Source: Candidatus Hydrogenedentota bacterium (GTDB taxonomy: Bacteria > Hydrogenedentota > Hydrogenedentia > Hydrogenedentales > CAITNO01). From it: a stretch of DNA of 8,195 nucleotides. Below are positions 1 to 5,890 of the stretch, piece after piece. Every line of letters begins with the position of its first letter. Position 1 is the stretch's first letter. The stretch lies in assembly GCA_029554925.1 (NCBI GenBank), contig JAKPUV010000778.1:1-8195 (forward strand), read 5' to 3'. The translations under genes and the position numbers were made by a program. The notes beneath the pieces were generated by a model. The model was given only the letters and a program-made list of their open reading frames with translations, did no database searches and was not told the DNA's origin.

Positions 1-1
1 G

Positions 2-733
2 GCGCGGGCGGTGCACGCGGCGCGCACGCCGGTCATCTCGGCCGTGGGCCATGAGACGGATTTCACGCTGTGCGACTTCGCGGCGGACCTGCGCGCGCCG
101 ACGCCCTCGGCGGCGGCGGAGCTGGTGGTGCGGGAGCAGGCGGCGCTACTGGAGCGGGTGACCGGCGCGCACCGGCGCGTCCTGCGCGCCGTCCGGCGGA
201 CGGCGGAGGGCGCCAGAATGCGGCTGGACCGGGCGGCGCGCCACTACCTGCTGCAGCGCCCCGACGAGCTGCTGCGCGAGGCGCGCCAGGAGGCGGACAG
301 CCTGCGGGACCGGCTGGCGGCGGCGGTGACGGAGCGCCTGGCCCTGTGCGCGCGGCGGCGGGACCGGGCGGCCCACGCCCTGGCGCTGCAGTCGCCCGAG
401 CAGCGGCTGGGGCGGATGCGGGAGCGCCGGGCCGCCGCGGCCGCGCTGCTCGCCCGGAGGGGCGCCGCCCTGACGGACGCGCGCCACCAGGCCCTGCGCG
501 CGGCGGCGGGGCGCCTAAACGCGCTGAGCCCGCTGGGGATTCTGGAGCGCGGCTACGCCCTCGCCTGGACGCTTCCGGAGCGGGGGCTGGTGCGCGACGC
601 GGCGGCGCTGTCGGTTTCGGACCGGCTGGAGCTGCGCTTTGGGCGGGGAACCGCCGAGGTGACCGTGGAAACAATCCGACCCGCCCCCGAGGGGCCGGGA
701 CATGCCGGGTCTCCCGACCCGGGGCAAGACTAA
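2..733 (+). CDS. xseA: Exonuclease VII large subunit, C-terminal part (5' end outside window)
   Basis: XseA is the catalytic large subunit of exonuclease VII, a cytoplasmic complex with XseB that degrades single-stranded DNA from both ends into oligonucleotides. The reading frame is open from base 2, so the start lies upstream; the GTG at 11 is an internal valine, not a start. About 243 residues remain of a family usually 400-460 long. The opening block contains [10 protein letters not shown] followed by [17 protein letters not shown], a hallmark of the nuclease core; the His (50-52) and Asp (59-61) of GHETD correspond to residues implicated in catalysis in the E. coli enzyme. A long Ala/Arg/Glu-rich helical stretch follows (about 120-500), matching the coiled-coil region that binds XseB. 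The conserved C-terminal block [14 protein letters not shown] lies near 526-567. The final 15-20 residues are Pro/Gly-rich and unconserved. The TAA stop at 731-733 abuts the xseB ribosome binding site, so the two subunits are co-transcribed. Identification is secure. Confidence 0.96.
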   Translation, partial: ARAVHAARTPVISAVGHETDFTLCDFAADLRAPTPSAAAELVVREQAALLERVTGAHRRVLRAVRRTAEGARMRLDRAARHYLLQRPDELLREARQEADSLRDRLAAAVTERLALCARRRDRAAHALALQSPEQRLGRMRERRAAAAALLARRGAALTDARHQALRAAAGRLNALSPLGILERGYALAWTLPERGLVRDAAALSVSDRLELRFGRGTAEVTVETIRPAPEGPGHAGSPDPGQD

Positions 734-739
734 AGGAGG
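732..739 (+). promoter_or_regulatory. Shine-Dalgarno of xseB
   Basis: AAAGGAGG lies five bases before the ATG at 745 and overlaps the xseA TAA stop. It is a near-perfect match to the anti-Shine-Dalgarno sequence. It fixes the xseB start at 745 although the same frame is open far upstream. The overlap with the upstream stop suggests translational coupling of the two exonuclease subunits. Confidence 0.9.
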
Positions 740-744
740 CCGTC

Positions 745-1080
745 ATGGCGAAGGGAAAACGCGCGGAAGAGTCTTTCGAGAAGGACCTGGAGCGGCTCGA
801 GTCCATCGTGGCCGCCCTGGAGGAGGGGGGCGTGCCCCTGGAGGAGTCGCTCCGCCAGTTCGAGGAGGGGGTCCATCTCGCGCGGAAATGCGAGGAGGTG
901 CTGAAGTCCGCCGAGAAACGGATCGAACTCCTCCTCAAGAACCGCGAAGGAACGCTGGAAACCGTCCCCTTTGCCGGGGACGACGCCCCCGCCGGCGCGG
1001 ACACCCCGCCGGACGCGGACGACGCCCCCTGGGAGGAGGAGGAGGACGGCGACGACGGGGAGAAGGAACTGCTGTTTTGA
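745..1080 (+). CDS. xseB: Exonuclease VII small subunit with acidic C-terminal extension
   Basis: This is the small, non-catalytic subunit of exonuclease VII; several copies bind the XseA coiled coil and are needed for an active complex. The product is 111 residues. Residues about 10-66 form the conserved two-helix domain: SFEKDLERLESIVAALEEGG, then VPLEESLRQFEEGVHLARKCEEV, then LKSAEKRIELLL. The pattern of a first helix ending in LEEG, LeeSL, FEEG, and a Cys before the last helix is typical of XseB. The family is usually about 70-85 residues long; here about 40 extra residues (70-111) are rich in Asp, Glu, Pro and Ala, including EEEE, and end in KELLF. The ATG start is set by the AAAGGAGG site five bases upstream; the open frame before it is a shadow of xseA. 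The TGA stop overlaps the likely TTG start of ispA. The function is secure; the role of the acidic tail is unknown. Confidence 0.95.
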   Translation: MAKGKRAEESFEKDLERLESIVAALEEGGVPLEESLRQFEEGVHLARKCEEVLKSAEKRIELLLKNREGTLETVPFAGDDAPAGADTPPDADDAPWEEEEDGDDGEKELLF

Positions 1081-1943
1081 GCGCGGCGGAGGATTTCCTG
1101 CGCGCGAAGTCACTGCGGACCGAGGAGGCCCTGCACGAAGTGGTGGCCGGATGGCGGGGCGCGCCGCCGCGCCTGGTGGAGGCGGTCCGCCACAGCCTGT
1201 TCGCGGGGGGAAAGCGCCTGCGCCCGGCGCTGGCCCTGGGGGCCTGCGAGCTGGTGCGCGGCGTGGACACCCCCGCCCTGCCCGCCGCCTGCGCTCTGGA
1301 GATGATCCACACCTACAGCCTGATCCACGACGACCTGCCCGCCATGGACGACGACGACCTGCGGCGCGGGCGGCCCACCTGCCACAAGGTTTTCGGGGAG
1401 GCCACGGCCATCCTCGCGGGGGACGCCCTGCTGACCATGGCCTTTGACACGGCCGCGGAAACGGAAAGCGTGGAGGTGGTGCGGGAACTGGCCCGGGCCG
1501 CCGGCATCTGCGGCATGGCGGGGGGCCAGCAGCTCGACATGGACGCCGAGGGGAGGGCGCTGACGCTGGACGAGCTGCGCCGGGTGCACGCCCTGAAGAC
1601 AGGCGCGCTGATCCGGGCGGCGGCGCGCTGCGGCGCCCTCTGCGGCGGGGCGGACGCGGCGGCGCTGGGGGCCCTGGGGGAGTACGGCGCGCGTCTGGGG
1701 CTCGCGTTTCAGATCACGGACGACATTCTGGACGTGACGGGGGACGCGGCGGCGCTGGGAAAGCGCACCGGGGCGGACGCGGCGCACACCAAGGCCACCT
1801 ATCCGGGGCTGGCGGGGCTGGACGCCTCGCGGAGACTGGCGGAGGAGGCGGTGGACGGGGCCGTGGCGGCGCTGGAAGGGTTCGGGCCGGAGGCCGCCCC
1901 CCTGCGGGACCTTGCGCGCTTCGTGCTGGAGCGCGACCGCTGA
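1077..1943 (+). CDS. ispA: Polyprenyl (farnesyl-type) diphosphate synthase
   Basis: This is a trans-prenyltransferase condensing isopentenyl diphosphate with allylic diphosphates (DMAPP, GPP) to give farnesyl, or possibly geranylgeranyl, diphosphate for quinones, undecaprenyl phosphate and other isoprenoids; it acts in the cytoplasm. From a TTG start at 1077 the product is 288 residues, the usual family length. The first aspartate-rich motif DDLPAMD is at residues 85-91, preceded by EMIHTYSLIH, with the two-residue insertion and a Tyr five residues upstream that mark bacterial type II farnesyl diphosphate synthases. GGKRLRP near residue 42 binds diphosphate. The second motif DDILD is at 215-219 in FQITDDILDVTGD, and a GK..GAD...KATYP segment follows as in IspA. 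TTG was chosen because it overlaps the xseB TGA (TTGA) and gives the expected N-terminus, MSAAEDFLRAKSLRTEEAL; the frame is open further upstream but only as an antiphase reading of xseB. The exact chain length of the product cannot be settled from sequence. Confidence 0.94.
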   Translation: MSAAEDFLRAKSLRTEEALHEVVAGWRGAPPRLVEAVRHSLFAGGKRLRPALALGACELVRGVDTPALPAACALEMIHTYSLIHDDLPAMDDDDLRRGRPTCHKVFGEATAILAGDALLTMAFDTAAETESVEVVRELARAAGICGMAGGQQLDMDAEGRALTLDELRRVHALKTGALIRAAARCGALCGGADAAALGALGEYGARLGLAFQITDDILDVTGDAAALGKRTGADAAHTKATYPGLAGLDASRRLAEEAVDGAVAALEGFGPEAAPLRDLARFVLERDR

Positions 1944-1959
1944 GCGCGGCGCGGACGCC

Positions 1960-3111
1960 TTACCCGAAGACCTGCCGCATCCGGTCGCAGTAGTACCGCA
2001 CGTTGTCGTATTCCGCGTCGGGGGCGATGCGATGGTCCGGACAGGGGATGTAGCCGCCCAGGTCCACCAGGGGGCGCAGCCGCTCGATTTCCGCGTCCAC
2101 GGCGGCGCGGTCGCGGCTGAAGACCACCTTGTTCATGCCGCCGACCCCGCGCAGCTCGCTTCCGTACTGTTCGCGCCAGGGGGCGATGCTGGCGTTCCAG
2201 GTGCCCACCTCGATGGGGAACATGGTGTTGACCCCGTTGTTGATCCACGTCGGCACGAGGGCGTCTATGCACCCGTCGCAGTCGAGGGAGATGATGGGGA
2301 CGCCGTGGTCCCGCAGCAGCCCCGTGACCCGGCGGTAGTGCGGCCCGACCAGGGCCTCGAACAGGGACGGGATGATGAGGGGGCCGTTCTTGAAACAGAT
2401 GTCCTCCCAGAAATGCCCGAAGTCGAAGAGCGCCCCCTGCTCCAGGATGAACCGCGTGTTCTGGTAGGACAGCTCGGCGATGGTGTCTATCATTTCGACA
2501 AAGAGGTCCATGTCCTCGGCGAAGAGCGTGCTCTGGGCGCCGATGATGTCGCGCACGTACCCGTAGAGGCTGCCGCAGAAGAGGCCGTGGGCGTATTCGC
2601 GCCCCGGCCGGCGCAGCCAGTCGATCCCGCCGTCGTCAAACCGGAGGCGCTCCCCCGTGTCCGTGGTGACCCAGGACTTCAGCACCCGGTCGGGGTGCCA
2701 CTGGAAGCGGTGGCGGTAGTGCTCCTCCCAGTCGGCGCGTGTCTTGAGGGTGTGGTCGAACTCCATGGGGATGGAGCGCGTCCCGGGCTTCTCCAGGATG
2801 ACCACGCCCTGGGGATTGAGGGCCTTGCGCGACCCGTCCGGGAACTCCTCGAGGATGCGGGGCTCGAATTCCGGCATCAGGTTGGCGTTGGGGGAAAAAT
2901 GCGAGGCCCAGTTGAAGTCGAACCCCAGAATATCGCACAGCCGCCGGTCCGCGGCGTTGCCGTCTGCGTAGCCCTCCACATCGGCGGGGGTGAGCCGGCC
3001 CTCGTCCACCCACTTCTGGAGCGTTTCCCCCCAGAAGCCGAAATGGACGACGGGAAGGCGGTCGAAGGGCTGGTAGTTCAGCACGGCCAGGGCGCGCTCT
3101 CTGTGGTTCAT
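1960..3111 (-). CDS. URO-D superfamily protein, methyltransferase-like branch (not HemE)
   Basis: The 383-residue protein has the TIM-barrel signature of the uroporphyrinogen decarboxylase/methyltransferase superfamily but lacks the N-terminal Arg-rich substrate motif of true HemE (RQAGRY), so a haem-pathway role is unlikely. It begins MNHRERALAVLNYQPFDRLP, the usual opening of the uncharacterised branch often annotated 'uroporphyrinogen decarboxylase family'. Other family blocks are GHFWEDICFKNGPLIIP (232-248), LDCDGCIDALVP (276-287), NGVNTMFPIEVG (292-303), YGSELRGVGGMNK (316-328) and GGYIPCPDHRI (352-362). In corrinoid methyltransferases such as MtaA, zinc is held by an H-x-C motif and a distant Cys. 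Here the H-x-C position reads D-C-D, while the Cys of PCPDH (357) is kept. A methyl-transfer or demethylation role is an inference; no corrinoid protein or activase lies in the window. The ATG at 3109-3111 is preceded by GGAAAGGGGG. The gene converges with ispA, 16 bases stop to stop. Confidence 0.85.
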   Translation of the reverse strand: MNHRERALAVLNYQPFDRLPVVHFGFWGETLQKWVDEGRLTPADVEGYADGNAADRRLCDILGFDFNWASHFSPNANLMPEFEPRILEEFPDGSRKALNPQGVVILEKPGTRSIPMEFDHTLKTRADWEEHYRHRFQWHPDRVLKSWVTTDTGERLRFDDGGIDWLRRPGREYAHGLFCGSLYGYVRDIIGAQSTLFAEDMDLFVEMIDTIAELSYQNTRFILEQGALFDFGHFWEDICFKNGPLIIPSLFEALVGPHYRRVTGLLRDHGVPIISLDCDGCIDALVPTWINNGVNTMFPIEVGTWNASIAPWREQYGSELRGVGGMNKVVFSRDRAAVDAEIERLRPLVDLGGYIPCPDHRIAPDAEYDNVRYYCDRMRQVFG

Positions 3112-3120
3112 GCCGCGGGG

Positions 3121-3130
3121 CCCCCTTTCC
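3121..3130 (-). promoter_or_regulatory. Shine-Dalgarno-like site of the URO-D family gene
   Basis: On the minus strand GGAAAGGGGG ends nine bases before the ATG at 3111, an acceptable spacing. It supports this start, which also gives the family's usual N-terminus. No convincing -35/-10 pair was found between this gene and the next one upstream. Confidence 0.5.
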
Positions 3131-3154
3131 TGGGATGGTGGTGGTGAAACGAGA

Positions 3155-3178
3155 CCCCCCCGGCGGTCGCCGGAGGGG
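3155..3178 (-). terminator. Possible intrinsic terminator after the pseudo-matrixin gene
   Basis: An inverted repeat lies 27 bases beyond the stop of the 831-residue gene. A five-pair stem CCGGC/GCCGG with a four-base loop is extended, after one mismatch, by four C-G pairs. Read on the minus strand it is followed by TCTCGTTTC, only weakly T-rich. It could end the upstream transcript, leaving the URO-D gene to its own promoter, or act as a processing or stability stem. The weak T-tract keeps confidence modest. Confidence 0.4.
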
Positions 3179-3205
3179 CCGAAAGCGTGGGGTGACTAAC
3201 GGGGG

Positions 3206-5701
3206 TCATTTGCCGGTGGCGCGCTGCCCTTCCCTGACCAGTTTGCGGACGCCGGCCAGATACTCCTCCAGCGGCACCTGGGCGGACGCCGCCGTCCTGC
3301 CGCCGTCGGACGCTTCCGGGGCGGCCTTCGCGGGAGAGGCCGCGTCAAGCGCCGCCTTCATGAAGGGGTCGGTGACCTGGACCACCTTGGGGTCGGCCGG
3401 GGCGGCGGACTTCTCCTCCCCGGCATCTTCGTCCTCCCCCTCCTCCTCCTGCTCCGCCGGGGCGGGGGTGATCACCTGTTTTCCGCGGTCGCCGCCGTAG
3501 AGGATCAGGCCCCGGTCGCGGCGGACCATGTAGAAGACGGCCTCCTCGCCGGGGGTGAACTTGGGGATCCCGGCCGCGGACATGACGAACCCGTCAATCT
3601 GTCCGCCGATGACGGAGAAGGACACCTGGGAGCCGGCGTTGATGTCGCCCTTCTCCACCCGGCTCACGTCCACAACCACGTCGGTGAAGATGCGCGTGCT
3701 GGGCGGGGTGCTGGTGGGGGGGTACCAGCGGGCCTGCGTGGAAACCACCTTGCCCACGAAGATGTCGGAGACGCTGGCGGTGAAGTCGGCGGCCGAAATG
3801 GGCAGCATCTGCGCCCCGGCGCCGAACCCGAACAGGAGCACGGCGCCCGCGAGCGCCAGCGCGGCGGCCTTCCGGGTCCTCAGGGAACGGACGCGGAGGC
3901 AGGCCGCCCCCGCCGCGGCCAGCGCCGCCAGCAGCATCCAGTGCGACATGAGCCACTCCATCCCCGCCGCGGCCCGGCGGAAAGCGTCGAGCGCGGCCGG
4001 ATTGCGGACAAGGAGCCGCGCCACGGCCGGCGAAACGGTGTAATACAGGTCCACCAGGGCGGTGCCCGCGGCGGACTTCATGAGGAACCCGTCGCGGAAG
4101 GCGCGCAGCCGCTTGGAGGAGAGCACGGCCGCCACGTCTATGTTGCCCGTGTCGATGCCGCCCGTGCCGCCGATGCCGTCAAGCACGTTCATCGGGCAGA
4201 CGTCGTTGGGGTCGCCGAACATGGGCCGGTTGAGCGGCAGCATGGAGGCGAGGGTCTTGCCGGAAATCTGGCTGACGAACTTGTTCTTCTTGAAGTCCCA
4301 CACGAGCGGCGTGCCGGCGGCGTTGTTCTCGATGCCGTAGATGTTGCCGTCCTCGTTGAAGACCTCGGACGGATAGTTGGTGGCGAACTCGGTCTCGGAG
4401 CGGACATTGGTCGTGTAGCTGAAGGGGAGGCTTCCCTGGAGGGTGTCCACGGTGCCGGGCGTGGTGCCCGGGGGGGCCTGCCGCTCGACGCCGCCGCTGT
4501 TGAGCGGGTTCATGGTCATCACGTAGCTGGGCTCAAACATGGCCCCGCCGCCGGACGGGATCTCGAGCTGCTTCCAGACACCGGGCAGGTAGAACTTCCC
4601 GACCAGGTTCTTGTTGGTGTAAAGCGTGTAGAGGCCGCTCATGGTGCTGAAGAGGGGGATGCGCTGGCCGTTGCCGCCGTTGCTCACGTCGGCCCAGGCC
4701 ACAATGTGCGCGCCGGACACGGGGGCCGAGGGGATGCCCGTGCCCCGCCGCGTGTGCGTGCGCGCCTCCTGGGCCACCGTGAAGAAGTTCTCCTGGCCGT
4801 CCTCCCGGGGATAGAGCCAGGAAACGCCGGAGATGTCGTCGGGGGCGAGGTCCTTGGCGCCGAAGGTCTGCGTGCCCGAGAGGTCCTCGGTCAGGAAGAG
4901 CAGGGTGAACATGCTGGGCGTGGCGCCGACCATGCGGGCGACGCCGTCGGGGCCGGTGAACTGGAGCACGGGGGACTCGGTGGGGATGCCCAGGGCGTCG
5001 AGGCCGAGGGGCCCGACGTTGTTCAGCGGGGTCAGCCCCAGCCCGAGCATGAGGCCCGCGGAGCTGACGATGGTGGCCGTCAGGTCGAGGGCGCCTATGC
5101 TGGAGAGCGTGCTGGCCGACCGGTGCACCGACGCGTTCACCACGATGTCGGAGTCCAGGATGTTGCCCGCGGGAACGGTGACAATGGAGCCGCCGCTGGT
5201 GATGGGGACGTCGGTGATGGCGTACAGCGTCAGCACGACCGAGGGCAGCGCCTCGACTTCCGGAAGGATGAACCCGACATCGTCCGGCTCGATGTTGCTG
5301 GACCCCTCGGGCACACTCGTGACCTGCATGAACACCGTGGGCAGGTAGTCGGGGGAGGTGAACCCGGGGGTGATGGGATCCTCAATGGGCCCGACGAAGC
5401 GGAAGGAGGCGTAGCTGGTGGGCACGTCCGCCCACACCTGGAAGCCCGCCTTCATGCGCTCGACCTCGTCGGCGGTGAAGCCGCGGGGGCCGCCCTCGTA
5501 GCGGATCTCCAGGCCCTCCCCGGGCTCCACCACGCCGTTGTTGTTCGTGTCAAAGTCCTGGGCGGGCCACACGGCGTAGCGGACCTGTCCGAACTGGTTG
5601 AACCCACCGATCGGAAAGAAGGCCGCCGCGTCCCGCGCGCCGACCAGCGCGGCCAGCGCGCAACACCCCGCCAACAGAGCCACTTGTCTGCCTTTGCTCA
5701 C
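3206..5701 (-). CDS. Exported zinc-less matrixin-like protein with CFI-box-like segment, membrane hairpin and second exported domain
   Basis: The product is 831 residues. Residues 1-27 are a signal peptide (SKGR, hydrophobic core, cleavage likely after DAAA). The mature part starts FFPIGGFNQFG and has a calcium-type loop at 51-62 (D, N, N, G, E at positions 1, 3, 5, 6, 12). Residues about 75-298 resemble a matrixin metalloprotease: GFQVWADV early, DLTATIVSSAGLMLGLGLT at 206-224 where HExGHxLGLxH is expected, and LAPDDISGVSWLYP at 285-298. All three zinc His and the Glu are replaced (S213, S214, L217, L223), and the protein has only four His, none in HExxH, so it should not be a zinc protease. 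Residues 325-450 look like a beta-sandwich (PVSGAHIVAWAD). Residues 527-577 (LRAFRDGFL, LYYTVSP) recall CFI-box proteins. Helices at about 584-602 and 611-629 flank the basic loop RVRSLRTRK, giving an out-in-out hairpin. A second beta domain (631-745) and an acidic tail (746-770) follow. The GTG start is chosen from the signal peptide and GGAAAGGA nine bases upstream. Function unknown. Confidence 0.82.
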   Translation of the reverse strand: MSKGRQVALLAGCCALAALVGARDAAAFFPIGGFNQFGQVRYAVWPAQDFDTNNNGVVEPGEGLEIRYEGGPRGFTADEVERMKAGFQVWADVPTSYASFRFVGPIEDPITPGFTSPDYLPTVFMQVTSVPEGSSNIEPDDVGFILPEVEALPSVVLTLYAITDVPITSGGSIVTVPAGNILDSDIVVNASVHRSASTLSSIGALDLTATIVSSAGLMLGLGLTPLNNVGPLGLDALGIPTESPVLQFTGPDGVARMVGATPSMFTLLFLTEDLSGTQTFGAKDLAPDDISGVSWLYPREDGQENFFTVAQEARTHTRRGTGIPSAPVSGAHIVAWADVSNGGNGQRIPLFSTMSGLYTLYTNKNLVGKFYLPGVWKQLEIPSGGGAMFEPSYVMTMNPLNSGGVERQAPPGTTPGTVDTLQGSLPFSYTTNVRSETEFATNYPSEVFNEDGNIYGIENNAAGTPLVWDFKKNKFVSQISGKTLASMLPLNRPMFGDPNDVCPMNVLDGIGGTGGIDTGNIDVAAVLSSKRLRAFRDGFLMKSAAGTALVDLYYTVSPAVARLLVRNPAALDAFRRAAAGMEWLMSHWMLLAALAAAGAACLRVRSLRTRKAAALALAGAVLLFGFGAGAQMLPISAADFTASVSDIFVGKVVSTQARWYPPTSTPPSTRIFTDVVVDVSRVEKGDINAGSQVSFSVIGGQIDGFVMSAAGIPKFTPGEEAVFYMVRRDRGLILYGGDRGKQVITPAPAEQEEEGEDEDAGEEKSAAPADPKVVQVTDPFMKAALDAASPAKAAPEASDGGRTAASAQVPLEEYLAGVRKLVREGQRATGK
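5033..5065 (-). other. Degenerate matrixin zinc-binding motif
   Basis: These codons give S-S-A-G-L-M-L-G-L-G-L (residues 213-223). Aligned to the matrixin consensus H-E-x-G-H-x-L-G-L-x-H, the structural residues G, L, G, L are kept at their exact positions. The three zinc His and the catalytic Glu have become S, S, L and L. The replacement is by clean codons within an intact frame, so it is not a frameshift. Confidence 0.75.
5516..5551 (-). other. EF-hand/dockerin-type calcium loop in the pseudo-matrixin
   Basis: The twelve residues DTNNNGVVEPGE (51-62 of the 831-residue protein) carry Asp at position 1, Asn at 3 and 5, Gly at 6 and Glu at 12, the ligand spacing of a calcium-binding loop. 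It sits shortly after the signal peptide cleavage site, so it would be extracytoplasmic. Confidence 0.6.
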
Positions 5702-5710
5702 CGTACCTAT

Positions 5711-5718
5711 TCCTTTCC
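5711..5718 (-). promoter_or_regulatory. Shine-Dalgarno of the pseudo-matrixin gene
   Basis: GGAAAGGA on the minus strand ends nine bases before the GTG at 5701. It selects that GTG over the in-frame TTG at 5761, which would add 20 Arg/Gly/Lys-rich residues before the signal peptide and has no comparable site. Confidence 0.7.
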
Positions 5719-5721
5719 GTT

Positions 5722-5746
5722 TCCCGGGCGGCCCGCCGCGCCGGGA
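5722..5746 (-). other. GC-rich stem-loop between the two exported-protein genes
   Basis: The 25 bases fold into a near-perfect hairpin: a six-pair outer stem (TCCCGG/CCGGGA), a one-base bulge, then an inner GCGG/CCGC stem with a four-base loop. It occupies much of the 75-base gap and ends three bases before the ribosome binding site. It is followed by AAACGGAAAGG rather than a T-tract, so it is not a classical terminator. It may affect differential expression or mRNA stability between the two cistrons. Confidence 0.4.
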
Positions 5747-5776
5747 GCCAAACTGTACCAAGAGCGCCGCGAATCG

Positions 5777-5890
5777 TCACCCGCGCCCGGACGCGCGGCG
5801 CCGGCGGCCCGCCAGCGCGAGCAGCCCCGCCGCGGCAAGCATCACGGCCGCGTCGGCCCAGGGCGTCCCCGGATCCGTTCCGGGGGCGCA
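5777..5890 (-). other. C-terminal Cys/transmembrane/Arg-cluster sorting tail
   Basis: The last 37 residues run from a single Cys in GCAPG (codon 5888-5890), through the helix WADAAVMLAAAGLLALAG, to GRRRRASGRG. This resembles MYXO-CTERM and related C-terminal sorting signals, where a short motif with Cys or Gly precedes a transmembrane helix and a basic end and is processed by a membrane sortase-like enzyme. No such enzyme lies in the window, so the subtype cannot be assigned. Confidence 0.6.

Noticed and set aside
705..722. Hairpin CCGGGT/ACCCGG near the end of xseA as a terminator
   Set aside because: It lies inside coding sequence just before the xseB ribosome binding site, has only six pairs and no T-tract; co-transcription of xseA and xseB is far more likely.
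63..1004. Long minus-strand open frame opposite xseA/xseB
   Set aside because: Its translation is a low-complexity Pro/Ala/Arg/Gly run typical of antisense frames in G+C-rich DNA, with no recognisable domain, while the plus strand clearly encodes xseA and xseB.
1960..3111. HemE (haem biosynthesis uroporphyrinogen decarboxylase)
   Set aside because: The N-terminal RQAGRY-type substrate motif is missing and the conserved blocks match the uncharacterised methyltransferase-like branch instead.
1912..3147. 411-codon plus-strand open frame opposite the URO-D family gene
   Set aside because: It is the antisense shadow of a well-conserved gene; no domain or ribosome binding site supports it, and it overlaps the end of ispA.
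3206..5701. Active zinc metalloprotease
   Set aside because: No HExxH anywhere in the protein; the aligned motif has Ser and Leu at every ligand and catalytic position.
5702..5761. Alternative upstream TTG start for the pseudo-matrixin gene
   Set aside because: It would place a basic Arg/Gly/Lys-rich stretch before a complete signal peptide, whereas the GTG at 5701 has a Shine-Dalgarno at good spacing and begins the signal peptide directly.
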